Assembly: GCF_030717945.1 (NCBI RefSeq) | Contig: NZ_JAVAIM010000001.1 | Location: 1,921,131-1,985,130 of the forward strand | Reading direction: 5' to 3' | DNA length: 64,000 nucleotides | Source: Qipengyuania profundimaris | Lineage (GTDB): Bacteria; Pseudomonadota; Alphaproteobacteria; Sphingomonadales; Sphingomonadaceae | Shown: in pieces, positions 9,260-17,173 of the stretch | Numbering within the stretch: position 1 is the first letter of the stretch | Layout: every line of letters starts with the position of its first letter | Position numbers and translations under genes: made by a program | Notes under the pieces: model-generated | Told to the model about the DNA's origin: nothing | The model's input: the letters and a program-made list of their open reading frames with translations, nothing else | Databases searched by the model: none

Positions 9260-10780
9260 TTAGGCGACCGAGCCGACCTGGATGACTTCTACGACCAGCA
9301 GCAGCAGGCAGACACCTGCCAAGGCGCCGCTGGCGGCGAAAAACTTCTTGAGCTGCACCCGCTGGCGGCGACGGTCGGCTGCCGTGATCGAACGCGAGAT
9401 CGTGCCGATGACCGGCATGTCGAGCACGCGTTCCAGCTTCTCCGACGTCGTAAAGCTGGACCGCAGCTGCCCCATCACGAACGCCACGGCCGCACCGGCG
9501 GCAAATCCGGCCAGCAGCACGACGACCAGCAGCAGCGGGCGATTGGGCGCGGCCGGCTTGGTCGGCGCGGTCGGCGGATCGATCACTTCGAACTGGAACG
9601 CGCTGCGCTCGGTTTCGACTTGACCGCGCAGGCGCATTTCCTCGCGGTCCTTGAGCAGCTCGTCATACTTGTCCTTGAGGACCTCGTAGTCGCGGCTGAT
9701 GCGGTTGGCCTCGGCAGCCACGGCGGGTTCTTCCGCCTGATTGGCGATTAGGCGCGAGATGTCGGACTGCAGCGCAGCCTTGCGTGCCTGCAGCGCCTGA
9801 TAATTCGCCTGACGCTCGGACCGCATGGCGACGAGTGAGGTATAGGCGGGGTTTGCCGCCCCACCGGCTCCGGAAGGCTCTTTCGCCGCCTGCTCGCGCA
9901 GGGACGCGACCTGGCGCTGCTGGGCCTGGATATCCGGGTGGCTATCGGTCAGGCCGCGAGCGCGCATGGCGGAAAGCTGCGATTGGGCCTGTGCCAGAGC
10001 CGCGCGCGCGCCACCTTCGGCGCCGAACGTCGCGATGGTGCGCGGCGTGCTTGCAATCTGGCCATCGATCGCAGCAAGCGAGCTGGAGGCCGCAGCGATG
10101 TCGCTATCGACGTCGCGCATCTCGTCGCGCATCGCATTGATCCGCGTCGTGACGGTGCCGACGCCGCCGATCAGCTCGGGGTTCTGCGCTTCGAAGGCGA
10201 GGCGGCGCTGTTCGGCAGCCTCGAGCTCCTGCTTACGCTCCTCGAGCTGCTGATCGAGGAAAGCGAGCGTATCGGCGACCTGGCCGCGATTGCCCGCGAC
10301 GTTCTCCTCGCGGAATATGTCGATCAGCTTCTGCACCACGTCCTGCGCCAGCGCGGCATTTTCCGCATCGGTCATGGAGGAATTGCCGATCGTCGCGGTC
10401 AGCTCGAAGAGATTGTCCTCGGTGCTCACGACCCCGACATGGTCGGTCAGGCTATCGACAGCCGACTGCATCTCGCGCTGGGTGTTCACGTTCTCGCCCA
10501 GCTGCGTTGCGCGGACGACCTTCTCGAGATTGACCGCGCTGGTCAGCGTCTGGCGCACCTTGGTGATCGCCTGCCGCCCCTCGCCCGAAATCTCGAGCTG
10601 CTTGGAGAGTACGTCGTCGAGCTCGACATAAATCCGCGCGCGGCTTTCATAGCTGTTGGGGATGGTCGCCACGAACAGCCAGCCCACGATGCAGACGCCC
10701 CAAGCGACGGCGAGTGCCAGCCAGCGGCGGTTCCACACCGTATGCAGCGCGCTGCGGATCTCGTCGAAGACTTCCTGCAT
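9260..10780 (-). CDS. XrtA-system chain-length determinant (Wzz-like)
   Basis: This 506-residue inner-membrane polysaccharide co-polymerase has an N-terminal membrane helix at about residues 18-37 (LALAVAWGVCIVGWLFVAT). A long periplasmic coiled coil covers roughly residues 170-390 and is rich in Gln, Glu and Ala. A second membrane helix (PLLLVVVLLAGFAAGAAVA) follows, and a third hydrophobic segment lies at the extreme C-terminus. It matches the exosortase-linked chain-length family and should set polymer length with the adjacent kinase. The third C-terminal hydrophobic helix departs from the usual two-helix Wzz layout. Confidence 0.92.
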   Translation of the reverse strand: MQEVFDEIRSALHTVWNRRWLALAVAWGVCIVGWLFVATIPNSYESRARIYVELDDVLSKQLEISGEGRQAITKVRQTLTSAVNLEKVVRATQLGENVNTQREMQSAVDSLTDHVGVVSTEDNLFELTATIGNSSMTDAENAALAQDVVQKLIDIFREENVAGNRGQVADTLAFLDQQLEERKQELEAAEQRRLAFEAQNPELIGGVGTVTTRINAMRDEMRDVDSDIAAASSSLAAIDGQIASTPRTIATFGAEGGARAALAQAQSQLSAMRARGLTDSHPDIQAQQRQVASLREQAAKEPSGAGGAANPAYTSLVAMRSERQANYQALQARKAALQSDISRLIANQAEEPAVAAEANRISRDYEVLKDKYDELLKDREEMRLRGQVETERSAFQFEVIDPPTAPTKPAAPNRPLLLVVVLLAGFAAGAAVAFVMGQLRSSFTTSEKLERVLDMPVIGTISRSITAADRRRQRVQLKKFFAASGALAGVCLLLLVVEVIQVGSVA

Positions 10781-10795
10781 GCCCCCGCTCTACCC

Positions 10796-11437
10796 CTAGA
10801 AAGTGCTTTCCGGGATGATGATGACATCGCCCGGTTGCAGCAGCACATTCGCATCGCTGTCGCCGCGCTTGAGCAAGTCAGTCAGCCGCAGCGCATACTC
10901 GCGCTGGCGGCCTTGTTGCTTGTCGAAGCGGATCAGCTTGGCGCGGTTGCCCGCGGCGAATTCGCTGAGGCCCCCGACGGCGATCATGGCGTCGAGCACG
11001 GTCATATTCGCGCGGTAAGGCAGCGAGGCCGGCTGTTCGGTCGCACCGACGATGCGGATCTGCTGGCTGAAGGTGCCGGCAAATTCGTTGACGATCACGG
11101 AAACGAGCGGATCCTCGATGTACTGGCTCAGCTGCAGGCGGATATCCTCCTCCAGCATGGATGGCGTCTTGCCGACGGCGGGCATGTCCTTGACCAGCGG
11201 GATGGTGATACGCCCGTCGGGGCGGACCTGGATCTTCTCCGCGCCCAGCTCGGGATTGCGCCAGACGTGGATAGTCAGCTCGTCGAGCGGGCCGATGACA
11301 TATTCCTCGCCCGGGCCTTCCTGCATCGCGACGAAGGTCGCGGGCGGCAATTCGTCACCGGTGGTGGTGCAGCCACCCAAGGCGAGCGTGGCGGAAATGC
11401 AGCCGCCGATCAGCCTGGTGGTATAGCTCAATCGCAT
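10796..11437 (-). CDS. XrtA-system polysaccharide export lipoprotein (Wza-like)
   Basis: This 213-residue lipoprotein of the outer-membrane polysaccharide export family has a signal peptide ending in lipobox LGGC with Cys23. The polysaccharide-export domain (YVIGPLDELTIHVWRNPEL) and a SLBB-like segment (PYRANMTVLDAMIAVGGLSEF) follow, and the C-terminus is LLQPGDVIIIPES. I chose the ATG at 11437; a TTG at 11521 would add an implausible non-signal leader. It is the first gene of the long leftward operon, with a 180-bp non-coding region in front of it. Confidence 0.93.
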   Translation of the reverse strand: MRLSYTTRLIGGCISATLALGGCTTTGDELPPATFVAMQEGPGEEYVIGPLDELTIHVWRNPELGAEKIQVRPDGRITIPLVKDMPAVGKTPSMLEEDIRLQLSQYIEDPLVSVIVNEFAGTFSQQIRIVGATEQPASLPYRANMTVLDAMIAVGGLSEFAAGNRAKLIRFDKQQGRQREYALRLTDLLKRGDSDANVLLQPGDVIIIPESTF

Positions 11438-11527
11438 CAATCGGTCCCCACGGGTCAGCAAGGGCCCTCGGACACACTGTGTGACCGCTATGCCCCATTT
11501 GGCAGGCTCTATGCGCTGCAAAAGGTG

Positions 11528-11555
11528 AATATAGCGTTATCCATACAGCGCCAAA
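11528..11555 (-). promoter_or_regulatory. Candidate sigma-70-type promoter of the XrtA export operon
   Basis: Reading leftward, TTTGGC (11550-11555), a 16-bp spacer and TATATT (11528-11533) form a plausible -35/-10 pair about 90 bp upstream of the export lipoprotein start. An odd palindrome, CACAC-T-GTGTG (11473-11483), lies in the predicted leader and could be an operator. Both calls are by eye. The rest of the 11438-11617 gap holds only weak stem-loops (for example GTCCC-GCTTT-GGGAC near the decarboxylase stop, without a T-run). Confidence 0.3.
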
Positions 11556-11617
11556 GCGCCTGATTCCCGCGGGTTTACCTTCATTTTGCAGCCCCGTCCC
11601 AAAGCGGGACTCATCGG

Positions 11618-12844
11618 TCAGACCAGAATCTCGGCGGCAGGTCCGTGTCCTAGGAAAGCGCTGGGCGAGGCGCTCGCACCATAGGCTCCGGCGCAGAAGA
11701 CCGCTACGATGTCTCCGACATCGGCGCGTGGCAGGTGTGCCTTGTCGGCCAAGCGGTCCAGCGGCGTGCACAAACAACCGACGACATTCACTTCCTCCTG
11801 CGGCTCTGCATCGAACCGGGAGGCGATCGCAACCGGATAGTTGCGCCGAACGACCGTGCCGAAATTGCCCGACGCGGCGAGCTGGTGATGCAGGCCCCCA
11901 TCGGTGACCAGGTATGTCTCGCCGTAGCTTTCCTTGCGATCGACAATACGGGTCAAATACACACCCGCTTCGCCGACCAGATACCGCCCGAGTTCGAGGA
12001 AAAAATCGGTCTTTTGCAGGCTGGCGGGCAAGGCCGAGAACCGCTCGTCCAGTTCGGCCCCGACGGCTGCGATGTCGAGCGGCACGTCACCGGCGAAATA
12101 GGGAATGCCGAAACCACCGCCCATGTTGAGCTTGGGCAAGCCGACGCCCGCGTCATCGATGATCCGCGCGGCAAGCTCCAGCACCTTGGCCTGCATGTCG
12201 ATGACCGCCTCGGCCGAAAGCGCCTGGCTGCCGGTGAAGATATGCAGGCCGCGCCATTCGCAGCCTGCATCGACGACCTCTCGCGCCAACGCAGGGACCT
12301 GGCTGGCATCCACGCCGAACGGCTTCGGCCCGCCGCCCATCTTCATGCCCGATCCCTTGAGGTCGAAATCGGGATTCACGCGGATGGCGAGCCGGGGCGT
12401 TTTGCCGAGCCGCTCACCGATAGCTAAGGCTCGCCTCGCCTCGTTGGCGCTTTCGAGGTTCAGTGTGACGCCCACCGCAATGGCCGCTTCGAGTTCGCTA
12501 TCGCGTTTTCCGGGGCCCGCGAAGCTGACTTTCGATAGGTTGAAACCGATAGCCTCGACCATTTCTAGCTCGCCGCCCGACGCGATATCCAAGCCGTCGA
12601 CAAGGGTCGAAATGTGCTCAAGGACGGGCCGAAAACTGTTGGCTTTAATCGCATAATTGATCTTTATTCGGTCCGGCATGGCATGGCGGAGTTCGGCCAT
12701 CCGCTGTGTGATCAGGTCTCGCGAATAGACGAATAGCGGTGTTTCGCCGGCCTGCTCGACCAAAGCGGAAACCGCTTCTCCGCCGATCGCCAGTTCGCCT
12801 TTCACGGCTTCGAACCCTGCCGGGATGGGCCCAAGGGGCTTCAT
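11618..12844 (-). CDS. XrtA-system PLP-dependent decarboxylase (fold type III, BtrK-like)
   Basis: This 408-residue enzyme of the alanine-racemase/ornithine-decarboxylase fold has the PLP lysine as Lys67 in NYAIKANS. The phosphate-binding Gly run is in LNMGGGFGIPYF. The C-terminal domain carries CLCTPLDRL and GAYGASAS, which supply the second-subunit active-site Cys and Asp. It fits the exosortase A-associated decarboxylase family, related to butirosin BtrK, which decarboxylates an amino acid held on a carrier protein. The ATG overlaps the ligase stop by 4 bp, and a carrier-protein gene lies divergent nearby. The substrate is not known; see the findings for a proposed role. Confidence 0.92.
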   Translation of the reverse strand: MKPLGPIPAGFEAVKGELAIGGEAVSALVEQAGETPLFVYSRDLITQRMAELRHAMPDRIKINYAIKANSFRPVLEHISTLVDGLDIASGGELEMVEAIGFNLSKVSFAGPGKRDSELEAAIAVGVTLNLESANEARRALAIGERLGKTPRLAIRVNPDFDLKGSGMKMGGGPKPFGVDASQVPALAREVVDAGCEWRGLHIFTGSQALSAEAVIDMQAKVLELAARIIDDAGVGLPKLNMGGGFGIPYFAGDVPLDIAAVGAELDERFSALPASLQKTDFFLELGRYLVGEAGVYLTRIVDRKESYGETYLVTDGGLHHQLAASGNFGTVVRRNYPVAIASRFDAEPQEEVNVVGCLCTPLDRLADKAHLPRADVGDIVAVFCAGAYGASASPSAFLGHGPAAEILV

Positions 12845-14355
12845 GCGCCCACCTCTCGCGCCAGCGCGGCGCGGTCGATCTTGCCATTCGGATTGAGCGG
12901 AAGAGTCTCGCGCCAGTCGATAGTGTGCGGTTGCATGAAGTTCGGCAAATCCCTCTTGAGCGCCTTCTCTAGCGATTGTTGCGCGTCCTGCGCACCCGTC
13001 TGCGCCCGGACCACCAGATGGATTGCTTGTCCGATCCTGTCGTCAGGCACGCCCAGCGCCACCGCTTCAGCGACAAGGCCCGTTGCGCGCGCTGCATCCT
13101 CCAGTTCCTGTGGACTGATCCGGTTGCCTGCGCTCTTGATCATCGCATCGCGCCGACCGACGAAATAGAGCAAGCCATCGGTGTCGCGCTTTACGCGATC
13201 GCCAGACCAAACGGCTGTGCCACCATACTCGGACATAGCCGGCGCCGGTCGGAACCGTTCGCGGGTTCGCTCCTCGTCCTGCCAATAGCCATGAGCGACC
13301 AGCGGGCCGCAATGGACCAGCTCGCCCTCCTCGCCCGGCGCACTCACCTCGCCAGTGTCGTCAATGACAAGGATTTCCGCGAAGGGGATGGCTTTGCCCA
13401 TGGACGTCGGATGCGTCGAAACGAGTGCCGGATCGAGATAGGTCGAGCGGAAGGCCTCGGTAAGGCCATACATCGGGAAAATCTTGGTTTCCGGCAGGAT
13501 AGATCGCAAGTCTTCCACCAGTTGCGAAGTCAATGCGCCGCCCGAGTTGGTGATGCGGCGCATGGTCGATACCGCATCCTCCGGCCAGTCGACTTCGGTA
13601 AGCTGCACCCAGAGCGGCGGCACGCCAGCAAGCGTCGTCACCCGGTGCTTTCCGCAAGCCTTGGCCACATCGCGCGGGAAAAGGTAGTCGAGCGGCACCG
13701 CGCTGCCGCCCGCGTACCATGTCGAGAACAGCTGGTTCTGCCCGTAATCAAAACTGAGCGGCAGCACGGCCAGCGTCACGTCGTTCGCCGCCATCCCGAG
13801 GTAATGCGCGACCGAGACCGCTCCCAGCCAAAGATTGGCATGGCTCAGCATCACGCCCTTGGGCGCGCCGGTCGATCCGCTCGTGTAGAGAATGGCGACC
13901 AGGTCGTCGGGATCGTGCTGCGATGGTCCGAGTGTCGCCGCAGCATCTTCCGCCTCGGTAAGGACGGCGCTTTCCTCCAGCAGTCCGCAACCGGTAGGGA
14001 CATCGCCATCTTCGAGCGTCGCGAGCCGTGATTTCGTCCCCATCAGCAGCACCGCGCCACTGTCGCTCAGGATGTGGGCGACTTGCGCGCGTTTGAGCAG
14101 CGGATTAATCGGCACATGCACCATCCCTGCTCGAGCCGCGGCGAGCGGGAGCAGGCATGTGAGTTCGCCCTTCGCCGCCCAACTCGCCACTCTCGCGCCG
14201 GGCTCTACCTTGCCGACGAGCCACCCGGCCAGCAGCGAAACGCGTGTTCGCAGATCGCCATAGGTCAACGTTCGGTCCCGCAAAACCAGCGCAGAGGCCT
14301 GTGCATCGCCTCTCTCGGTCAGTTGATCGAGCGGGTACGGCGTGGGATCAGGCAT
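12841..14355 (-). CDS. XrtA-system acyl-CoA/ACP ligase (AMP-forming)
   Basis: This 504-residue ANL-superfamily enzyme has the P-loop LYTSGSTGAPKGVML at about residues 163-177, the A5-type YGLTEAFRSTY motif, the hinge GDRVKRDTDG and the catalytic lysine region LPLNPNGKIDRAAL near the C-terminus. It matches the exosortase A-associated ligase family. It activates a carboxylate as an adenylate, most likely for loading on the acyl carrier protein encoded at 15409. It overlaps the decarboxylase gene by 4 bp. Only 26 bp separate its start from the divergent acetyltransferase, so its promoter must extend into that gene. Confidence 0.92.
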   Translation of the reverse strand: MPDPTPYPLDQLTERGDAQASALVLRDRTLTYGDLRTRVSLLAGWLVGKVEPGARVASWAAKGELTCLLPLAAARAGMVHVPINPLLKRAQVAHILSDSGAVLLMGTKSRLATLEDGDVPTGCGLLEESAVLTEAEDAAATLGPSQHDPDDLVAILYTSGSTGAPKGVMLSHANLWLGAVSVAHYLGMAANDVTLAVLPLSFDYGQNQLFSTWYAGGSAVPLDYLFPRDVAKACGKHRVTTLAGVPPLWVQLTEVDWPEDAVSTMRRITNSGGALTSQLVEDLRSILPETKIFPMYGLTEAFRSTYLDPALVSTHPTSMGKAIPFAEILVIDDTGEVSAPGEEGELVHCGPLVAHGYWQDEERTRERFRPAPAMSEYGGTAVWSGDRVKRDTDGLLYFVGRRDAMIKSAGNRISPQELEDAARATGLVAEAVALGVPDDRIGQAIHLVVRAQTGAQDAQQSLEKALKRDLPNFMQPHTIDWRETLPLNPNGKIDRAALAREVGA

Positions 14356-14381
14356 CGAGGCTCCGGAGCGAGGACGAACGG

Positions 14382-15371
14382 GTGACTATCGAAGTCAGCT
14401 ATCACGAGACGGTTAGCAAACTGCAAGAGTTTGCCCAGTTTGCGCGTGGACCTTTCGACCGGCCGGAATGGTACGCCCTGCTCGAACAAGGCGGAATGAG
14501 ACCGGTTATCGTGGTCGGACGGAGCAAGCATCGCATTGCCGCCCTACCCTTGATGGCGTCGGGCGATGGCCTTGCCAGCCTCGCCAACTGGTTCAGCTTT
14601 ACATGGAGACCGCTCGGCCGCGACGATGAGCTGGTCGACGTGATCCTGACCACGATGGCGAAAGATCTGCGCGGCCGCGTCTGCGCTATCGCGCTCGCCC
14701 CGCTCCCGGACGAGGACGGAAGTGCCTCGCGGCTGGAGCAGGCCTTTCGCACCGCCGGCTGGGCCGTCTTTCGCGAGCAGTCCGACGAGAATTACGTGCT
14801 CCATGTCGAGGGCCGGAGCTTCGCGGAATACTGGGCTTATCGCCCCGGCCAGATGCGGACCACACTCAAGCGCAAGGCGAAGAAGGTCGATATCGAAATC
14901 CTGACCCGCTTCAACGAGCGAGCCTGGGACGACTATCGGATCGTCTACAGGAATAGCTGGAAACCTGCCGAAGAGCGGGCAGATGTCCTCGAAGCCTTCG
15001 CCCGGATGGAAGGCGAGGCGGGCCGGATCCGCCTCGGCATTGCACGCGCCGAGGGCGTGCCGGTCGCGGCGCAGTTCTGGACGGTCGAGAACGGCACGGC
15101 CTACATCCACAAGCTGGCGCATACCGAGGCGGCCAAACCGCTCTCCGCCGGCACGACGCTAAGTGCGGCGCTGTTCGAGCATGCGATCGACATCGATGGA
15201 GTCGACCTTATCGACTTCGGCACCGGTTCGGATGCCTACAAGCGCGACTGGATGGAAACGGTCCGCCCGCGCTACCGGCTCGAATGCCATGACTGGCGCA
15301 ACCCCCGCAGCTGGAAGCGCATCGCCAAGGCCGTGGCGCGGCGCCTTGCACGTGGCAATTCGCGCCGCTAA
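14382..15371 (+). CDS. GNAT/FemAB-like acetyltransferase of the XrtA locus
   Basis: This 329-residue protein fits the CelD/BioF2-like acetyltransferase group (Acetyltransf_6). It has RPGQMRTTLKRKAKKV followed by a GNAT core (AAQFWTVENGTAYIHKL) and the IDFGTGSDAYKRDW C-terminal motif. The likely start is the GTG at 14382, with AGGA seven bases upstream; an upstream in-frame extension overlaps the ligase gene in antisense. It is the first gene of the rightward arm. It could transfer the group carried by the adjacent acyl carrier protein onto a sugar. That role is an inference from gene order only. Confidence 0.85.
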   Translation: MTIEVSYHETVSKLQEFAQFARGPFDRPEWYALLEQGGMRPVIVVGRSKHRIAALPLMASGDGLASLANWFSFTWRPLGRDDELVDVILTTMAKDLRGRVCAIALAPLPDEDGSASRLEQAFRTAGWAVFREQSDENYVLHVEGRSFAEYWAYRPGQMRTTLKRKAKKVDIEILTRFNERAWDDYRIVYRNSWKPAEERADVLEAFARMEGEAGRIRLGIARAEGVPVAAQFWTVENGTAYIHKLAHTEAAKPLSAGTTLSAALFEHAIDIDGVDLIDFGTGSDAYKRDWMETVRPRYRLECHDWRNPRSWKRIAKAVARRLARGNSRR

Positions 15372-15408
15372 GGGCAACGCCTCGCGACGTAGGGGATACG
15401 CAAGCTAC

Positions 15409-15711
15409 ATGACCGCCGGGACCGCCACAGCAGAGCCGACAGGGCCGAGCCGCAGCGCAATCGACACCACCCTGCGCGCCATCCTGCGCGATGTGCTCGC
15501 GCTGGATCAGAACCAGGTCGAAACCTTCGACGCTGACACCGGCCTGTTCGGCCACTTGCCGGAACTCGATTCCATGGCGGTTGCGGGCCTCTTCACCGAG
15601 ATGGAAGACCGGCTCGACATCGTGATCGACGACGACGATGTCGATGGCGAAATGCTCGAAACTTATGGCGGCCTGCTAGCCTTCGCCGAGGCGAAGACGG
15701 TCGAGAGCTGA
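15409..15711 (+). CDS. Acyl carrier protein of the XrtA locus
   Basis: This is an acidic 100-residue carrier protein. The phosphopantetheine attachment site is Ser55 in PELDSMAV, and an acidic stretch (VIDDDDVDGEML) follows, as expected for helix III. The start is the ATG at 15409; no better start exists in frame, and the nearest G-rich stretch (aggggat) is rather far upstream. It stands between the acetyltransferase and the hydrolase genes. With the divergent ligase and decarboxylase it makes a self-contained thiotemplate module. Confidence 0.88.
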   Translation: MTAGTATAEPTGPSRSAIDTTLRAILRDVLALDQNQVETFDADTGLFGHLPELDSMAVAGLFTEMEDRLDIVIDDDDVDGEMLETYGGLLAFAEAKTVES

Positions 15712-15719
15712 CCGGTACG

Positions 15720-16400
15720 GTGTATAGCAGCTGGCCCTGCCCGATGCCTTCCGGGGCGACGGCGGACGAGATGCTGCTCGGCTTCGATCGCAAGCGGGAC
15801 CATCGCCTGCTAGTGCTGATGCCGCTGTTCGACGAGGCCAGCAAGATGCGCCGGCAAGTCGTTGAAACCATGCGCATTCTCGATCAGTCGGGCGTCGATT
15901 GCTTCTGCCCCGATTTACCGGGCTGCAACGAAAGCGTCAGGTCGCATGCAGAGCAGCGCCTCTCTGGTTGGCGGGACGCCGCTGCAAGCGCAGCGGCACA
16001 CGTTCAGGCGACCCATGTGCTTGGCGTGCGGTCTGGCTGTCTGGTGGCGCCTGGAGACCTGCCCGGCTGGGCATACGAGCGTGTGAAGCCAAGCTCCGTT
16101 CTTTCGCGCCTTGCACGCGCGGAACAGATATCTGTCCGCGAAGCCAATCAGGCTGTCACGGCAAAAGAGCTGATCGCCGAAGGTTGCGAGAAAGGCGTCA
16201 CGCTGGCCGGCTGGCCCCTCGGAGCCGATCTCGTGAACGAGCTGGCCGCGAGTGAATTGGAAAAGAGTCGGCCCCACCTACCAATAACGCAGGAAGAAGT
16301 CGGCGGAAGCCCCCTCTGGTTGCGCGCGGAACCCGGCTTCGATCCTGCGCAGGCCAAGGCGCTGGCCGCGATCCTCGTCGAGCGTTTGGACTTGTCATGA
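15720..16400 (+). CDS. XrtA-system hydrolase 2 (alpha/beta fold, degenerate elbow)
   Basis: This 226-residue protein resembles exosortase A system-associated hydrolase 2. Shared features are LLVLMPLFDEASKMRR, near the oxyanion region, and CFCPDLPGCNES. The expected nucleophile elbow reads LGVRSGCLVA, which is not a clean G-x-S-x-G, so catalysis by a normal Ser triad is doubtful. The start is the GTG at 15720, 8 bp after the carrier-protein stop; an ATG at 15744 is the alternative. It overlaps hydrolase 1 by 4 bp. It could be a thioesterase-like editing or release factor for the carrier protein. Confidence 0.78.
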   Translation: MYSSWPCPMPSGATADEMLLGFDRKRDHRLLVLMPLFDEASKMRRQVVETMRILDQSGVDCFCPDLPGCNESVRSHAEQRLSGWRDAAASAAAHVQATHVLGVRSGCLVAPGDLPGWAYERVKPSSVLSRLARAEQISVREANQAVTAKELIAEGCEKGVTLAGWPLGADLVNELAASELEKSRPHLPITQEEVGGSPLWLRAEPGFDPAQAKALAAILVERLDLS

Positions 16401-17173
16401 GCAGGCTCCCGCTGACCTTCGAATGCCAGGGCAAGCGCTGCGGTGCCACGCTGGACAGCGCGCCCGGAACTACCGGCCTGCTGATGGTGAGCGGCGGAAA
16501 CGAGGTGCGCGCGGGCGCATTCAACGGCGCTTCGCGGCTCGCTAGGGAGATCGCGACGAAAGCCTTTCCCGTCTTCCGCTTCGACCGTCGCGGGATCGGC
16601 GACAGCGAGGGCGAGAACCGCGGCTATCGCAAATCCCGCAAAGACATCGCCGCAGCCTTGCTCGCCTTTCGCGCGCTCGCCCCGCAAGTAGAGCGCGTGG
16701 TCGCTTTCGGAAATTGCGATGCGGCAACCGCGCTCATGCTGGCGAGCGGCGCGGAGTGCGACGCCCTTGTTCTGAGCAATCCCTGGGTGATCGACGACGA
16801 GACCGATACCACGCCCTCGCCCGCCGCTATCCGGTCGCGCTACGCCAGCAAGCTGGCCAATCCCGCCGAATTGAAGCGATTACTCACCGGCAAGGTCGAC
16901 TTGAGAAAGCTGGTGCGAGGACTCGGCCGGGCCGCCCAACCACGGCCCACTGCTTCATCGCTTGCCGAGGAAGCCCGCGAAGGGCTAGCGGCTTTCCTCG
17001 GGCCGGTGACGATCCTGCTCGCCGAGAACGACCGCACCGCCCTGCATTTTGCCGAGCAATGGGACGACTCCGACACCCGCATCCGCCGATGCCCGAACGC
17101 GGGCCATGCCTATGCGGGCGAAGCGGCGCATGTCTGGCTGCGGGCGCAACTGCTCGAAGCGCTGAGAGCCTAG
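16397..17173 (+). CDS. XrtA-system hydrolase 1 (alpha/beta fold, Cys at nucleophile elbow)
   Basis: This is a 258-residue alpha/beta hydrolase with oxyanion-region VSGGNEVRAGA, strand/loop RFDRRGIGDSEG, a nucleophile elbow AFGNCDAAT with Cys107 where Ser is usual, and a late His in PNAGHAYAG. It fits exosortase A system-associated hydrolase 1. A cysteine nucleophile is also found in dienelactone hydrolases. The ATG overlaps hydrolase 2 by 4 bp. The gene ends the rightward arm of the locus and its end overlaps the convergent RNA methyltransferase gene by 4 bp. Confidence 0.85.
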   Translation: MSRLPLTFECQGKRCGATLDSAPGTTGLLMVSGGNEVRAGAFNGASRLAREIATKAFPVFRFDRRGIGDSEGENRGYRKSRKDIAAALLAFRALAPQVERVVAFGNCDAATALMLASGAECDALVLSNPWVIDDETDTTPSPAAIRSRYASKLANPAELKRLLTGKVDLRKLVRGLGRAAQPRPTASSLAEEAREGLAAFLGPVTILLAENDRTALHFAEQWDDSDTRIRRCPNAGHAYAGEAAHVWLRAQLLEALRA

